This document shows positions 9,907-19,039 of a stretch of DNA of 64,000 bases, in pieces. The first letter of the stretch is position 1. Each line of letters begins with the position of its first letter. The stretch lies in NCBI RefSeq assembly GCF_001613505.1, contig NZ_BDCM01000004.1, positions 186,001 to 250,000 on the forward strand, read 5' to 3'. The notes beneath the pieces are model-generated. The model searched no databases. It was not told the origin of the DNA and saw only the letters and a program-made list of their open reading frames with translations. The stretch comes from Nocardia mikamii NBRC 108933. Lineage in GTDB: Bacteria; Actinomycetota; Actinomycetes; Mycobacteriales; Mycobacteriaceae. A program made the position numbers and the translations under genes.

Positions 9907-11355
9907 GTGTCCGACCCCGACGATGACCGCCGGACGCGATTGCTTGCCGCAGCGGCGATCACCCTGGGCCGGCTCTCGGATGTGCTGACTCCGCTGGGCG
10001 GCCTGTTCGCCGCGCGCGGCCACGAGCTGTACCTGGTCGGCGGCAGCGTGCGCGACGCCGTGCTGGGCCGGCTCGGTACCGATCTGGACTTCACCACCGA
10101 CGCCCGGCCCGAGGTCGTTCAGGAGATCGTGCGCGGCTGGGCCGACAATCTCTGGGACACCGGCGGTTTGGCGTTCGGCACGGTGAGCGCGTCGAAATCG
10201 GGCTGGCAGCTGGAGATCACCACCTTCCGCAGCGACAGCTACGACCGCGTCTCCCGTAATCCCGAGGTCACCTTCGGCGACAGCCTCGAGGGTGATCTGG
10301 TCCGCCGCGACTTCACGGTCAACGCGATGGCAGTGCGTATCGGCCCGGCCGGTGATCTGGAATTCGTCGATCCGCTCGACGGCATGGACGCCCTGCTGGC
10401 CGGCGCGCTGGATACTCCCGCGGCGCCGGAGGATTCGTTCAACGACGATCCGCTGCGCATGCTGCGCGCGGCCCGCTTCGTCTCCCAGCTCGGCTTCGAG
10501 GTGGCACCGCGGGTGCGGGTGGCGATCGCGCTGATGGCCGACGAGATCCGCCGCATCACCGCCGAACGGGTGCGTACCGAACTGGACAAGCTGATCGGCG
10601 GTGAATATCCCACCGACGGTATCGACATCATGTGCGAGACCGGACTGGCCGAACGGGTGCTGCCCGAGGTTCCGGCGATGAAGCTGGAGATCGACGAACA
10701 CCATCAGCACAAGGACGTCTATCAGCATTCGCTGACGGTGCTGCGCCAGGCCATCGACCAGGAGCAGGGCGATCCGGATCTGGTGCTGCGCTGGGCCGCG
10801 CTGTTGCACGACATCGGCAAACCGCCGACCAAGCGCAACGAGCCCGGCGGCGGTGTCAGTTTCCATCACCACGAGGTCGTCGGCGCGAAAATGGTGCGAA
10901 AGCGCATGCGCGCCTTGAAATATCCGAAGCAGTTCACCGAGGACGTGGCGCGGCTGGTGTATCTGCACCTGCGGTTCCACGGCTACGGCAAGGGCCAGTG
11001 GACCGATTCGGCGGTGCGCCGCTACGTCACCGATGCCGACGACCTGCTGCCGCGACTGCACAAATTGGTGCGTGCGGACTGCACCACCCGCAACAAGCGG
11101 CGGGCCGCACTGCTGCGCTCGACCTACGACGATCTGGAAGCCCGGATCGAACGCCTGCAGCAGGAGGAGGATCTGCAGCGGGTGCGTCCGGACCTGGACG
11201 GCAACGCGATCATGGAACTGCTCGGCCTGGAGCCGGGGCCGCAGGTCGGCCGCGCCTGGCGCTATCTGAAGGAACTGCGGCTGGATCGCGGTCCGCTGAC
11301 TCGCGACGAGGCCGAGGCCGCGCTGCTCGAATGGTGGAACGCCGGCGGACAGTAG
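9907..11355 (+). CDS. pcnA: CCA tRNA nucleotidyltransferase
   Basis: An enzyme of about 482 residues that adds or repairs the 3' CCA end of tRNA. The nucleotidyltransferase head has the 'LVGGSVRD' motif followed by the catalytic pair in 'TDLDFTTD'. A 'RRDFTVNAMA' motif and the 'DPLRMLRAARF' motif of class II enzymes follow. The C-terminal half carries an HD phosphohydrolase-type domain ('LLHDIGK'). The frame is open from 9844; I prefer the GTG at 9907, with AAAGGA six bases upstream, but the GTG at 9892 is also possible. Orthologous to Rv3907c by order and motifs; diverges from the NUDIX gene. Confidence 0.95.
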   Translation: MSDPDDDRRTRLLAAAAITLGRLSDVLTPLGGLFAARGHELYLVGGSVRDAVLGRLGTDLDFTTDARPEVVQEIVRGWADNLWDTGGLAFGTVSASKSGWQLEITTFRSDSYDRVSRNPEVTFGDSLEGDLVRRDFTVNAMAVRIGPAGDLEFVDPLDGMDALLAGALDTPAAPEDSFNDDPLRMLRAARFVSQLGFEVAPRVRVAIALMADEIRRITAERVRTELDKLIGGEYPTDGIDIMCETGLAERVLPEVPAMKLEIDEHHQHKDVYQHSLTVLRQAIDQEQGDPDLVLRWAALLHDIGKPPTKRNEPGGGVSFHHHEVVGAKMVRKRMRALKYPKQFTEDVARLVYLHLRFHGYGKGQWTDSAVRRYVTDADDLLPRLHKLVRADCTTRNKRRAALLRSTYDDLEARIERLQQEEDLQRVRPDLDGNAIMELLGLEPGPQVGRAWRYLKELRLDRGPLTRDEAEAALLEWWNAGGQ

Positions 11356-11391
11356 CGTCGCGGAACCGGACTCGGCGGTCCGGAGTCGGCC

Positions 11392-12207
11392 TCAGAAAAC
11401 GATCAGCGTGGTTCCGGCGACGATCGCCGCACGCATCTGCCCGAGGTCGAACGAGCCGGTGATCTGCGGGAGCTCGAGCCGGAAATCCACCCGGTCGCCG
11501 TGCCGGTCGGCACGCACGATGCGCACGTCGTTGGGCAGGTCCGCCAGCGTGACCGGCGCCACCGACACCCACCGCCGCGGTACCCGGACGCCCGACCAGG
11601 CAGCCTGGTGGACCGCGATCGTGACGAGGTTGTCGCTGATGGCGGCGTCGACCAGCGCCTGGAATTTACGGGTGCGATGGCGTGCGCTGATCAATCCGCT
11701 CGGATGCACCTCGAACCGCCAGTCCAGCCGCTTCTCGTTGAGCCATTCGACCAGCGCCGCGGTGGTCACGGTGCCGGTGACGTCGAGTCCGGCGGTGCGC
11801 ACCTTCGTCGGGACGCCGGGAATCAGCCGCACTCCGTGCGCGATCACCGTCATCTCCTCGATCGGATGTCCGTTCCAGCGCAGGTCGGTCAGCACCGTCT
11901 TGGTCTGGAAGTGGGCGCCGCGGCGGCGCACCTTGAGGGTCTGCAGAATCGCGGTCAGATCGTGGCCGAGCAGGGTGGCGGTGACCTCCCGACCGCCGAA
12001 GCGGCTCAGGATTCCCTCGCTGAGCAGCGTCATCAGCACATCCGGCATGAGCGCGGTGACCGTACCCGCCCCGAGATCCGCCACCGGGTCGAGCCATGCG
12101 GTGGTGAAAGTCGTCCACTGATCCAGCAACTCCGGGTCGAACAGCCGCCGGCCCAGGTCCACTGCCCGCAACGGCGACCAGGATTTGGGATCGAAATACG
12201 TGGCCAT
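11392..12207 (-). CDS. Hypothetical protein, possible LmeA/DUF2993-type lipid-binding protein
   Basis: A 271-residue protein with no clear signal peptide. The alternating hydrophobic pattern ('TAILQTLKVRRRGAHF', 'AGLDVTGTVTTAALVEWL', 'ITGSFDLGQMRAAIVAGTTLIVF') suggests an extended beta-rich fold like that of the mycobacterial phospholipid-binding LmeA (DUF2993) family, but I cannot confirm membership by eye. It is convergent with pcnA, 36 bases away, and is probably a single-gene unit. Confidence 0.6.
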   Translation of the reverse strand: MATYFDPKSWSPLRAVDLGRRLFDPELLDQWTTFTTAWLDPVADLGAGTVTALMPDVLMTLLSEGILSRFGGREVTATLLGHDLTAILQTLKVRRRGAHFQTKTVLTDLRWNGHPIEEMTVIAHGVRLIPGVPTKVRTAGLDVTGTVTTAALVEWLNEKRLDWRFEVHPSGLISARHRTRKFQALVDAAISDNLVTIAVHQAAWSGVRVPRRWVSVAPVTLADLPNDVRIVRADRHGDRVDFRLELPQITGSFDLGQMRAAIVAGTTLIVF

Positions 12208-12276
12208 GATTGCTTCGAGAGTACTGGCCGCCGGTGAATACGCGAGGTGGTGTCGATGACATTTCCCCGCGCGGGC

Positions 12277-14028
12277 CTAGGGATCGGCGGGTTCCGGCGC
12301 GGTGGGGTTCGGATCGGCGGGTTCCGAGGCGGTGGGGTCGTTCAGCGTCGCGTGCATCAGGTAGACGTTGTAACTGTCCCAGGCCGACATCGTGAAGTAG
12401 AGGTCCTTACCCGTCGACCAGGGATGGATGAAACCGCCGTACGCCTTCGGGTAGTCGTTCGTATCGGCCAGCAGGGTGCCGTCGGTCCAGGCTCCCTGCG
12501 GTTCGGTCGCGGTCCGCAGCACGATCGCGTGCCGAGCCGGGTCCAGGTACACCATCTGCCACTGCTTGCTCGACTCGTCGTAGCGCACCGACAACTCGCC
12601 CGCGATGCCGGGAAGCAGCGGCGTGGCATGGTTCTCCTGCGCGGAGGCCCAGGTGCCGTCGACCCAGTACTGATACGCGGACTTGTTCAGTACGTCCTTC
12701 TTCGGCACCCGCGCCAGGCCGATCATGCCGATGCGGCCGTTGGGCGTGCCGAACATGTAGACGTAGTCGCCGTGCGGCACCATCGTCGCGACCTGGAAGC
12801 GATCGATGCCGAACATGTTGTCCCACTTGGCGTACTGATCCTTGACCCAGGTACTGCCGCCGTCGTCGGAGTAGGCCAGACCACCGTTGTTGGTCCACCA
12901 CATCCCCGGGATCCTGCTCCAGTGATTGACCGACATATAGCTCATGTACTGCCGGTCGCCGAGGGCGAATCCGGAGGTGGGGATCACGGTGGTCTCGAAG
13001 TTCTTGATCTTGCGGCTGTTCAGCAGTTCGGCGGCGTGGCAGCGGCTGTCCTGCACCATGTCGTCGATGATCAGGCCCTTGGTCAGGTCGCGTTCGGAGC
13101 TGAAGCCGAGCACATTCGATCGCCAGTCCGGTCCGCCGACCTGGCCGTACTCCCAGCCCTTGCCGAACGTGTCGCCGAATACCACCGCGACCTTGCCCGG
13201 GCCGGTCTCCCACATGATGCCGAGATCGGTCCCGTCGACCTGCCAGCGCATATCGGTGCGGTTGACCGAGCCGTGGCCGGTCACCTGATTGACCAGCTTC
13301 ACGTTCTCGACCGTGCGCGGCGCGGGTGCCGCCGCGACCGCGCCCGGGTCGGTGGACGGCCGCACCGGCGTCGGCGGCGTCTCCGGCGTCGGCGGTTCGC
13401 CTCCGGGGATGGGGATCGGAATCGGTTCGGGTTCCGGATTGATATTGATGTTCGGCAGATTGAACGGGCCGGAATTCGATCCCGAGCCGGTGCCGGAGCC
13501 GGACCCGGAACCTGTGCCCGAGCCACTGTTCGAGCCGGATGCCGAACCGGAGCCGGGGGCCGAACCGGAGTCGGGTGCGGATTCGCCCGGCACGGAAGGA
13601 TCTTCGGCCGGCGGTGGTTTCGGCGTATCGCGAATATCCGGGCACGGGTTGTGGCACGGGTCCGCGGGCAGGGGTTGCGGGACGATCCGGGTGTTGTCCG
13701 GCCGCGGGCCCGGTACGGGTACGGGCACGATCTCCGGCACCGGCACCGGGATGTCGATTCTCGGCGGAAGAATCGGCGGCACAGGCGCATTCGGATCGGG
13801 CTGGCGGGCGAGCGGATCGAATCCCGTTTCGCCGCAGGCATTCTTCGGTGGCGGCGCCCACGGGGCGAGTTCGGCCGACGCGGGAACGGGTGCGATTGTG
13901 CCGAACACCAGCAATCCGGTGACCGCGGGCGTGAAAACCGCCGAGGCGCAGCGCTTTCCGAGGCGGTTGGAGCCGCGCGCCGCCGTTCCGTCGGCAGCAG
14001 CTCTCCCCGTCGCGTTGTTCCCGAACAC
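12277..14028 (-). CDS. Secreted DUF4185 protein with long Pro/Gly/Ser stalk
   Basis: A 583-residue exported protein. Residues 1-52 form a signal peptide (basic region, hydrophobic core, 'VPASAE' cleavage). About 55-245 are a Pro/Asp then Gly/Ser/Pro repeat stalk. About 250-560 form the DUF4185 domain, recognisable by 'MWETGPGKVAVVFGDTFG', the 'YSDDGGSTW' Asp-box-like turn and 'GRIGMIGLARVPK'; the fold is probably a beta-propeller of the sialidase/glycosidase kind. The C-terminus is a duplicated Glu-Pro-Ala-Asp-Pro tail. The domain suggests sugar binding or hydrolysis at the surface; no substrate is known. Confidence 0.85.
   Translation of the reverse strand: MFGNNATGRAAADGTAARGSNRLGKRCASAVFTPAVTGLLVFGTIAPVPASAELAPWAPPPKNACGETGFDPLARQPDPNAPVPPILPPRIDIPVPVPEIVPVPVPGPRPDNTRIVPQPLPADPCHNPCPDIRDTPKPPPAEDPSVPGESAPDSGSAPGSGSASGSNSGSGTGSGSGSGTGSGSNSGPFNLPNININPEPEPIPIPIPGGEPPTPETPPTPVRPSTDPGAVAAAPAPRTVENVKLVNQVTGHGSVNRTDMRWQVDGTDLGIMWETGPGKVAVVFGDTFGKGWEYGQVGGPDWRSNVLGFSSERDLTKGLIIDDMVQDSRCHAAELLNSRKIKNFETTVIPTSGFALGDRQYMSYMSVNHWSRIPGMWWTNNGGLAYSDDGGSTWVKDQYAKWDNMFGIDRFQVATMVPHGDYVYMFGTPNGRIGMIGLARVPKKDVLNKSAYQYWVDGTWASAQENHATPLLPGIAGELSVRYDESSKQWQMVYLDPARHAIVLRTATEPQGAWTDGTLLADTNDYPKAYGGFIHPWSTGKDLYFTMSAWDSYNVYLMHATLNDPTASEPADPNPTAPEPADP
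12279..12338. repeat. 30-bp direct repeat at the 3' end of the DUF4185 gene
   Basis: Units 12279-12308 and 12309-12338 differ at only a few positions (GGATCGGCGGGTTCCG core). They encode two copies of a Pro-Thr-Ala-(Ser/Pro)-Glu-Pro-Ala-Asp-Pro tail and run right up to the stop codon. Confidence 0.85.
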
Positions 14029-14122
14029 CGCACTCCTCGACTACCACTCGCACCGCTGGTGACATGCACTGTCAGTCACCGCATCAGCTGGGACCGAGCA
14101 CAGCGGCTAACAATCTAACCGA

Positions 14123-15490
14123 TCAGCCGGGATGCGTCTGCGAACGTCCGGAGCAACCGCGTGGCGTGCGCCGGCGGCTGTTGGCGGCGATCGCCGCGAT
14201 CCCCAGGACGTACAGTCCGGCGCCTGCCGCCACTACACCGAGGGAACGGCCGTCCGCCGGAATGACCAGGGCGGTGACGGCGACGGCGACGACGAACGTG
14301 ATGTTGAAAACCGTGTCCTGCAGGGCGAATACCTGCCCGCGCCGAGCGTCGTCGACATCGATCTGCAGGGTGGCGTCGCCGGTCAGTTTCACCATCTGCC
14401 CGGCCAGGCCGAGCAGGAACGCGCCGGCCAGCAGCAGTTGGTGGGCCCGATGTTCGGCCGCACCGGTGGCGACGGTGATCGGCGGGACCAGTGTCGCCTG
14501 CACCAGCAGCGCCGCCGACAGTCCGGCGACCACCGTGCGCGGGCGCCCGAGCCGCGGAATCAGCAGCGGCGTCAGCACGGCGGCGGCGAGCATGCCCGCG
14601 GCGACGGCGGTGATCGCGACGCCGAAGCCGACGAGTCCCGAACTCGCCGACATGCCGGATTCGTTGGGGCGGCGCAGGACCAGCACCATGAGCAGGGTGT
14701 TGGCGCCGAAGACGATGCGGTGGGTGCCGACGCCGATCATCGCGGTGGTGCAATCCCGCGATTCGGCCACCGCACGGGCGCCGGTGCGCAGACCGGTGAG
14801 CACGGCGCGCACGGACTCGGCGGTCGCACCGCGCCCGGACGCACCGATTCGATGTTCGGGTCCGAGCTGATGTCGCGCGAAGCCGATCGCGGCCACCGCC
14901 GAGATCACCGACCCGCAGGCACTGGCCGCCACCGCCACCGCACCCGCGACATCGCCCGCGCCCACCGCGCCGATGATCGCCACCGCGCCCGCGGCGCCCG
15001 CTCCGGCGCATCCCGATGCCACCGTGGCCAGGACCGAATTCATCGGCACCAGCCAGCGCTGTTCCAGGACCCGCGGCAGCGACGCCGAGATTCCGGCCAG
15101 GACGAATCGGCTGATCCCGACCACCGCGAGCGCCAGCAGCAACAGCGGCGTATCGCGGATTCCGGCCCACAGCCCGACCGCGGTCACCACGATCAATACC
15201 GCCCGCAGCACGTTGGCGATCAGCAGCACCGTGCGGCGGTCCCAGCGGTCCAGCATCGCTCCGGCGTACGGTCCGATCACCGAATACGGCAGCAGCAGTA
15301 CCGCGAACCCGCCCGCGATGGCCAGCGGATCGGTGGCACGTTCGGGATTGAACAGAATCGCCCCCGACAGCGCTGCTTGAAACATTCCGTCGCCGAACTG
15401 TCCGGAGAACCGGATCAGCGCCAGCCGCGGCATTCCGGGCCGGCGGACGGCGGCGGCCACCGCGGCCCGCCGCGCAGCGTCGGGTCGCAT
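14123..15490 (-). CDS. MFS transporter
   Basis: A 455-residue permease with about twelve membrane segments. The loop between helices 2 and 3 has the family motif as 'YAGAMLDRWDRRTVLL', and the middle loop is short and charged. The first 25 residues are basic and Ala-rich. The closest general type is the enterobactin-exporter/macrolide-efflux branch (EntS/MefA-like), which drives export by proton antiport, but the substrate is not predictable. It diverges from the pirin gene; 95 bases separate the two starts. Confidence 0.85.
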   Translation of the reverse strand: MRPDAARRAAVAAAVRRPGMPRLALIRFSGQFGDGMFQAALSGAILFNPERATDPLAIAGGFAVLLLPYSVIGPYAGAMLDRWDRRTVLLIANVLRAVLIVVTAVGLWAGIRDTPLLLLALAVVGISRFVLAGISASLPRVLEQRWLVPMNSVLATVASGCAGAGAAGAVAIIGAVGAGDVAGAVAVAASACGSVISAVAAIGFARHQLGPEHRIGASGRGATAESVRAVLTGLRTGARAVAESRDCTTAMIGVGTHRIVFGANTLLMVLVLRRPNESGMSASSGLVGFGVAITAVAAGMLAAAVLTPLLIPRLGRPRTVVAGLSAALLVQATLVPPITVATGAAEHRAHQLLLAGAFLLGLAGQMVKLTGDATLQIDVDDARRGQVFALQDTVFNITFVVAVAVTALVIPADGRSLGVVAAGAGLYVLGIAAIAANSRRRTPRGCSGRSQTHPG

Positions 15491-15585
15491 TTCGGTTCAC
15501 CTCCGGATCAATGTGCGGGGCCGGTGCACAGCCACGGTAGAATCTACCCGGCGGCCTCGACAGCAGCTCGAGAGGAGGACCCCCG

Positions 15586-16386
15586 TTGTCCACACTCACG
15601 ACACCACACATCGATGTTCATCGCGCCGGCGATCGCATGAAAACCCGTGTGGCATGGCTGGATTCGAAGCATTCGTTCTCGTTCGGCGAGCATTACGATC
15701 CGGAGAACACCCATCACGGGCTGCTGCTGGTGAACAACGAGGACATCGTGTTGCCGGGCGAGGGATTCGACACTCATCCGCATCGCGATATGGAAATTGT
15801 CACCTGGGTTCTGAACGGTTCTCTGGTGCATCAGGATTCGCTCGGACATGCCGGTGTCATCTATCCCGGATTGGCACAGCGAATGAGCGCGGGAACCGGA
15901 ATTCTGCATTCGGAAAAGAATGATTCGTGGCGTCTTCCGCCGGAACAGGGCGGCACGTCGCCGCATTCCGAAGCGGTTCATTTCGTGCAGATGTGGGTAG
16001 TACCGGATGAGCCGGGAATTACTCCCGGATATCAGCAACTGGAAATCGACGACGAACTGGACCGCGGCGGTCTGATCACGGTCGCCACGGGTATGCCGCG
16101 CTATCGCGATCGCACCGCGATCGCGATCAGCAGCAGCCATTCCGCCCTGCACGTCGGGCGGATGCCCGGTGCGGCGGGAGCTGCCGCGGGGCAGGCGATC
16201 ACCCTCCCCGAGGCGCCCTACCTGCATGTCTTCGTCGCCCGCGGCGAGGTCGAGATGGAGGGTGTCGGAACCCTCTACGAAGGTGATGCGGTGCGGATGA
16301 CCCGCAGCGGCGGGCAGCGCATCGTCGCCGAGGTTCCGGCGGAGGTCCTGGTGTGGGAAATGCACGCACGTCTCGGCGGCCAATAG
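15586..16386 (+). CDS. Pirin family protein
   Basis: A 266-residue bicupin protein. The N-terminal cupin has the metal ligands of pirins in 'GFDTHPHRDMEIVTWVLNG' and a downstream His-Ser-Glu. A second, more diverged cupin covers about 170-262. The start is the rare TTG at 15586; a GAGGAGG box six bases upstream decides it. Pirins bind iron and some act as quercetinases or redox sensors; which applies here is not visible. It is followed by the DUF4190 gene after 51 bases with its own GAGGAGA box. Confidence 0.92.
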   Translation: MSTLTTPHIDVHRAGDRMKTRVAWLDSKHSFSFGEHYDPENTHHGLLLVNNEDIVLPGEGFDTHPHRDMEIVTWVLNGSLVHQDSLGHAGVIYPGLAQRMSAGTGILHSEKNDSWRLPPEQGGTSPHSEAVHFVQMWVVPDEPGITPGYQQLEIDDELDRGGLITVATGMPRYRDRTAIAISSSHSALHVGRMPGAAGAAAGQAITLPEAPYLHVFVARGEVEMEGVGTLYEGDAVRMTRSGGQRIVAEVPAEVLVWEMHARLGGQ

Positions 16387-16437
16387 AGTCGGCAGACGCG
16401 GCCGTCGAGGGCCCGTGCGTTAGAGGAGAGGACAGCG

Positions 16438-17106
16438 ATGACCGAGAATCCACCGCCCGGGAACTATCCCCCGCCGGAACCGTATCCGCAGTCGGGCGGC
16501 GAACCCGGACGCTCGGGCGAGTACCCCGGCCGTTCGGGCGAGTATCCCGGCCACTCGGGCGAATATCCCCAGCAGCCGGGTCAGTATCCACAACAACCCG
16601 GCCAGTACGGCCAGCAGCCGGGGCAGCACGGCCAGCAGCCGGGGCAGTATCCGGGCGGATATCCCCCGCCGCCCGCCGGCGGCTACCCCGGCCCACCGGG
16701 ACAGGGCACGTGGGAGCAGCCCAAGGGCAAGGGGCTGGCCATCACGGCGCTGGTCCTCGGCATCATCGCCCTGCTGACCTGCTGGACAGTGGTGGGCGGA
16801 ATCCTGTTCGGCCTGGTCGCCCTGATCTTCGGCATCATCGCGACGGTCAAGGCTCGGCGCGGCACCGCGGCCGGCGGCGGTATGGCGATGGCCGGCCTGG
16901 TGCTGGGCCTGCTCGGGCTCATCGCCGGAATCGTGATCGCCGCGATCGGGGTCAACTTCTTCGTCAACAACGGCGGTAAGGATTTCCTCGACTGCGTGAA
17001 CAAGGCCAACGGCGATCAGTCGAAGATCGACCAGTGCCAACGTGATTGGAATCAGACGCTGGAGAACAAGTACAGCGTGACCCTGAGTCCGCGGCCGACC
17101 TCCTGA
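16438..17106 (+). CDS. DUF4190 membrane protein with Pro/Gly/Tyr-repeat N-terminus
   Basis: A 222-residue protein. Residues 1-95 are a cytosolic tail of Gly-Glu-Tyr-Pro and Gln-Gln-Pro-Gly-Gln-Tyr repeats, probably disordered. Two membrane helices at about 100-137 and 150-178 form the DUF4190 pair, and a short C-terminal outer domain holds two cysteines ('FLDCVNKANGDQSKIDQCQRDW') that could form a disulfide. The ATG at 16438 follows an AGAGGAGAGG box. The function of this family is unknown; the repeat tail is typical of actinobacterial membrane proteins near the divisome and secretion systems. Confidence 0.85.
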   Translation: MTENPPPGNYPPPEPYPQSGGEPGRSGEYPGRSGEYPGHSGEYPQQPGQYPQQPGQYGQQPGQHGQQPGQYPGGYPPPPAGGYPGPPGQGTWEQPKGKGLAITALVLGIIALLTCWTVVGGILFGLVALIFGIIATVKARRGTAAGGGMAMAGLVLGLLGLIAGIVIAAIGVNFFVNNGGKDFLDCVNKANGDQSKIDQCQRDWNQTLENKYSVTLSPRPTS

Positions 17107-17115
17107 TCGGCCGGG

Positions 17116-17631
17116 TCAGTACGGGTCCGGCCGGCACTGGCGGGTTGCGGTGAGCACCTCGGCCAGTTCCGGCCGGTAGTCGCCGTGCGGCGAATCGATC
17201 CACACCCGGTATCCGGTGCGTTCGTCGGCCGGTGAGGGCAGCACGATGGTGGTGCCCGGGGCGACCAGCGCGGCGCAGCGATGGAACATATCGGACGCGA
17301 TCGCGGCGTCGGTGGCCGATTCGTCGACATGTCCGGTCAGGAAGGTCCAGCGTGCCGACCGTGGATGTCCGATGATCGGCCCGCGATGTCCGCGCACGGT
17401 GAGGTATTCGCGAATCGGAGCTCCGAGGGCGGCCGGCACGGTGATCGCGCCGACCGGGCCTATTTCCAACAGGATGCGACCTCGTACCGGTTCGACGATC
17501 CCGTAGAGCCCGTTCTCTTTGCGGTAGCGACGACAGCGGACCAGCGCTTCTTGGGTGACTGCGCGCGGCGCGGTGGTGATGGTGGTGATATTCGGTTCGA
17601 TCGCGCCGGCCATCGGGTCGCGCGTGCTCAT
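17116..17631 (-). CDS. Hypothetical protein divergent from the XRE regulator
   Basis: A 171-residue soluble protein. The ATG at 17631 has GAGG six bases upstream; the frame stays open much further upstream, but that stretch is the antisense of the XRE gene. It has a 'GPIIGHPRSARWTFLTG' segment and a compact C-terminal Asp/Arg-rich part. Proteins of this size and layout commonly neighbour XRE/DUF397 cassettes in actinobacteria, but I do not recognise the family. It shares a 117-base divergent promoter region with the regulator, so it is likely one of its targets. Confidence 0.7.
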   Translation of the reverse strand: MSTRDPMAGAIEPNITTITTAPRAVTQEALVRCRRYRKENGLYGIVEPVRGRILLEIGPVGAITVPAALGAPIREYLTVRGHRGPIIGHPRSARWTFLTGHVDESATDAAIASDMFHRCAALVAPGTTIVLPSPADERTGYRVWIDSPHGDYRPELAEVLTATRQCRPDPY

Positions 17632-17666
17632 GGCGAACCTCGTCTCGTCGTCGAGTGCAGTGCCAC

Positions 17667-17685
17667 CGATACGCAGACCGTATCG
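17667..17685. promoter_or_regulatory. Candidate operator, CGATACG-N5-CGTATCG
   Basis: A perfect 7-base inverted repeat with a 5-base spacer. It sits between two divergent start codons (17631 and 17749), where the XRE regulator could control both directions. Confidence 0.5.
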
Positions 17686-17748
17686 CCGTACAGTTGAAAT
17701 GACAATAGTCACGGGCGTGTCGCGGTGGCCGGCGTAGCATCTGCCCGC

Positions 17749-18597
17749 ATGGCCCCTACCTCGCCAGTGGTCGCCCGGTGGGAATTGGTCCGTCGCCTGC
17801 GCGAACTCCGCGAACATCGTGGCTTCGACTCGGCCGGCTTCGCCCGCGCGGTGGGGTTCACCCCGGCCAATTGGTCGCACGTGGAGAAGGGCCGCCGGGT
17901 GCTGACCGCCAACACCATCGGTCCGGTGCTGGACCTGCTCGCGGTCGGCGAACAGGAACGTGCGGAACTGCTCGCCCTGCTGGCGGCCGGGCGAGAGCGC
18001 GGCTGGTGGACGCGATCGGCCCTGATCGGCCCGGAACTGCAGCGCTATTACGGGATGGAGTACGGCGCGGACGGTATTCGCAGCTACGACAGCCTCGTGA
18101 TCCCCGGGATGCTGCAGACGGAGGCCTATGCGCGAGCGCTGATCGCCGCCGATGTGATGATCCGTCCGGCGCAGGTCGAACAGCTGGTCGCGATGCGGAT
18201 GCGCCGCCGCAAGCGGTTGCACGGGCACGATCCCGTCGCCCTCACCGCCGTGGTCGGCGAGGCGACCCTGTTGCAGCAGGTCGGCGGCCAGGCAGTGCTG
18301 TGTGCGCAGCTGGAGTATCTGGCCGGGCTGTTGCGCACCAGGCCGAACGTGGACATCCGGGTCATCCCGTTCGCGGCTCCCGACGGCGCGATCCTCGGCG
18401 GGGCGAGTTTTCATCTGCTGGACTTCGCCTCCGAGTACCTGCCGACCTTCGGCTGGGCCGAGAGCGCGGTCTTCGGCGCGCCGGTCGACAATCCCGACCA
18501 GGTGCACGATCTGGCGTTCGCATTCGTGCGAGCGCTCGATCAATCCCTCACTCGCACAGAGTCATTGGCGCTGATCGAGAAATACGCAGCCGTGTAA
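17749..18597 (+). CDS. XRE-family regulator with DUF5753 domain
   Basis: A 282-residue regulator. The HTH is at about 12-65 ('LRELREHRGFDSAGFARAVGFTPANWSHVEKGRR'), and the DUF5753 ligand or partner domain fills the rest ('YDSLVIPGMLQTEAYARAL', 'LTAVVGEATL', 'VDNPDQVHDL'). The frame is open to 17725; ATG 17749 fits the family start. Only ten bases separate it from the next gene, a DUF397 protein. Such pairs are very common in Streptomyces and Nocardia, resemble antitoxin/toxin-type or developmental regulatory couples, and often act on the adjacent divergent gene. Confidence 0.9.
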   Translation: MAPTSPVVARWELVRRLRELREHRGFDSAGFARAVGFTPANWSHVEKGRRVLTANTIGPVLDLLAVGEQERAELLALLAAGRERGWWTRSALIGPELQRYYGMEYGADGIRSYDSLVIPGMLQTEAYARALIAADVMIRPAQVEQLVAMRMRRRKRLHGHDPVALTAVVGEATLLQQVGGQAVLCAQLEYLAGLLRTRPNVDIRVIPFAAPDGAILGGASFHLLDFASEYLPTFGWAESAVFGAPVDNPDQVHDLAFAFVRALDQSLTRTESLALIEKYAAV

Positions 18598-18607
18598 ACT
18601 CCCGCCC

Positions 18608-18997
18608 ATGCCCACCCCCGCGAGGTATCGGCCGGAGGTCACACCCTGGTTCACCTCCACGCGCACCAACAACGGCAACCAGTGCGTCGAGGTCCGTTTC
18701 GACGGTGACGCGGTGCAGATCCGCGACAGCAAATACCGCCGTGATCCCGCGAACAGACCCGAGCGCGAGCCGATCATCACCGTCGACGCGCCTGCCTGGA
18801 TGGCTTTCCTGCGCCGGGTCCTGCACGGTGACAGCGAGGGTGACCTGCACGTTCGCCCCGCGGCGGACGGTGGCACGGTTCTGGTCCACGACACCACCGC
18901 ACTGTCGTTCACTCCCGGCGAGTGGCGGGCGTTCCTGGCCGGCGCCCGGGACGGCGAATTCGACCGCATCCCGGCGGCGACCACCGCACCGGGCTGA
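18608..18997 (+). CDS. DUF397 domain protein (partner of XRE regulator)
   Basis: A 129-residue protein. The DUF397 signature is visible as 'WFTSTRTNNGNQCVEV', 'VQIRDSKY' and the closing 'FTPGEWRAFLAGARDGEFD'. An extra middle segment with a second 'APAWMAFLRRVLHGDSEG' motif suggests an internal duplication of the C-terminal half, since ordinary DUF397 proteins are about 60-80 residues. It is cotranscribed with the XRE gene. Confidence 0.85.
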   Translation: MPTPARYRPEVTPWFTSTRTNNGNQCVEVRFDGDAVQIRDSKYRRDPANRPEREPIITVDAPAWMAFLRRVLHGDSEGDLHVRPAADGGTVLVHDTTALSFTPGEWRAFLAGARDGEFDRIPAATTAPG

Positions 18998-19039
18998 ATG
19001 CGGCGGCGGCGCGTCGCCGTCGTCGGCATACTGGAGGTC

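Noticed and set aside
11361..11394. Terminator between pcnA and the convergent hypothetical gene
   Set aside because: The stem (CCGGACTC against GAGTCGG) needs a bulge and overlaps the stop region; too weak to annotate.
15537..15547. GTAGA-A-TCTAC palindrome upstream of pirin as an operator
   Set aside because: Only five bases per arm and no second copy; likely chance.
17632..18543. Long minus-strand open frame continuing the 171-residue hypothetical protein to 18543
   Set aside because: This part is antisense to the XRE regulator, which has clear domains. Long shadow frames are expected in high-GC DNA, and ATG 17631 has its own RBS.
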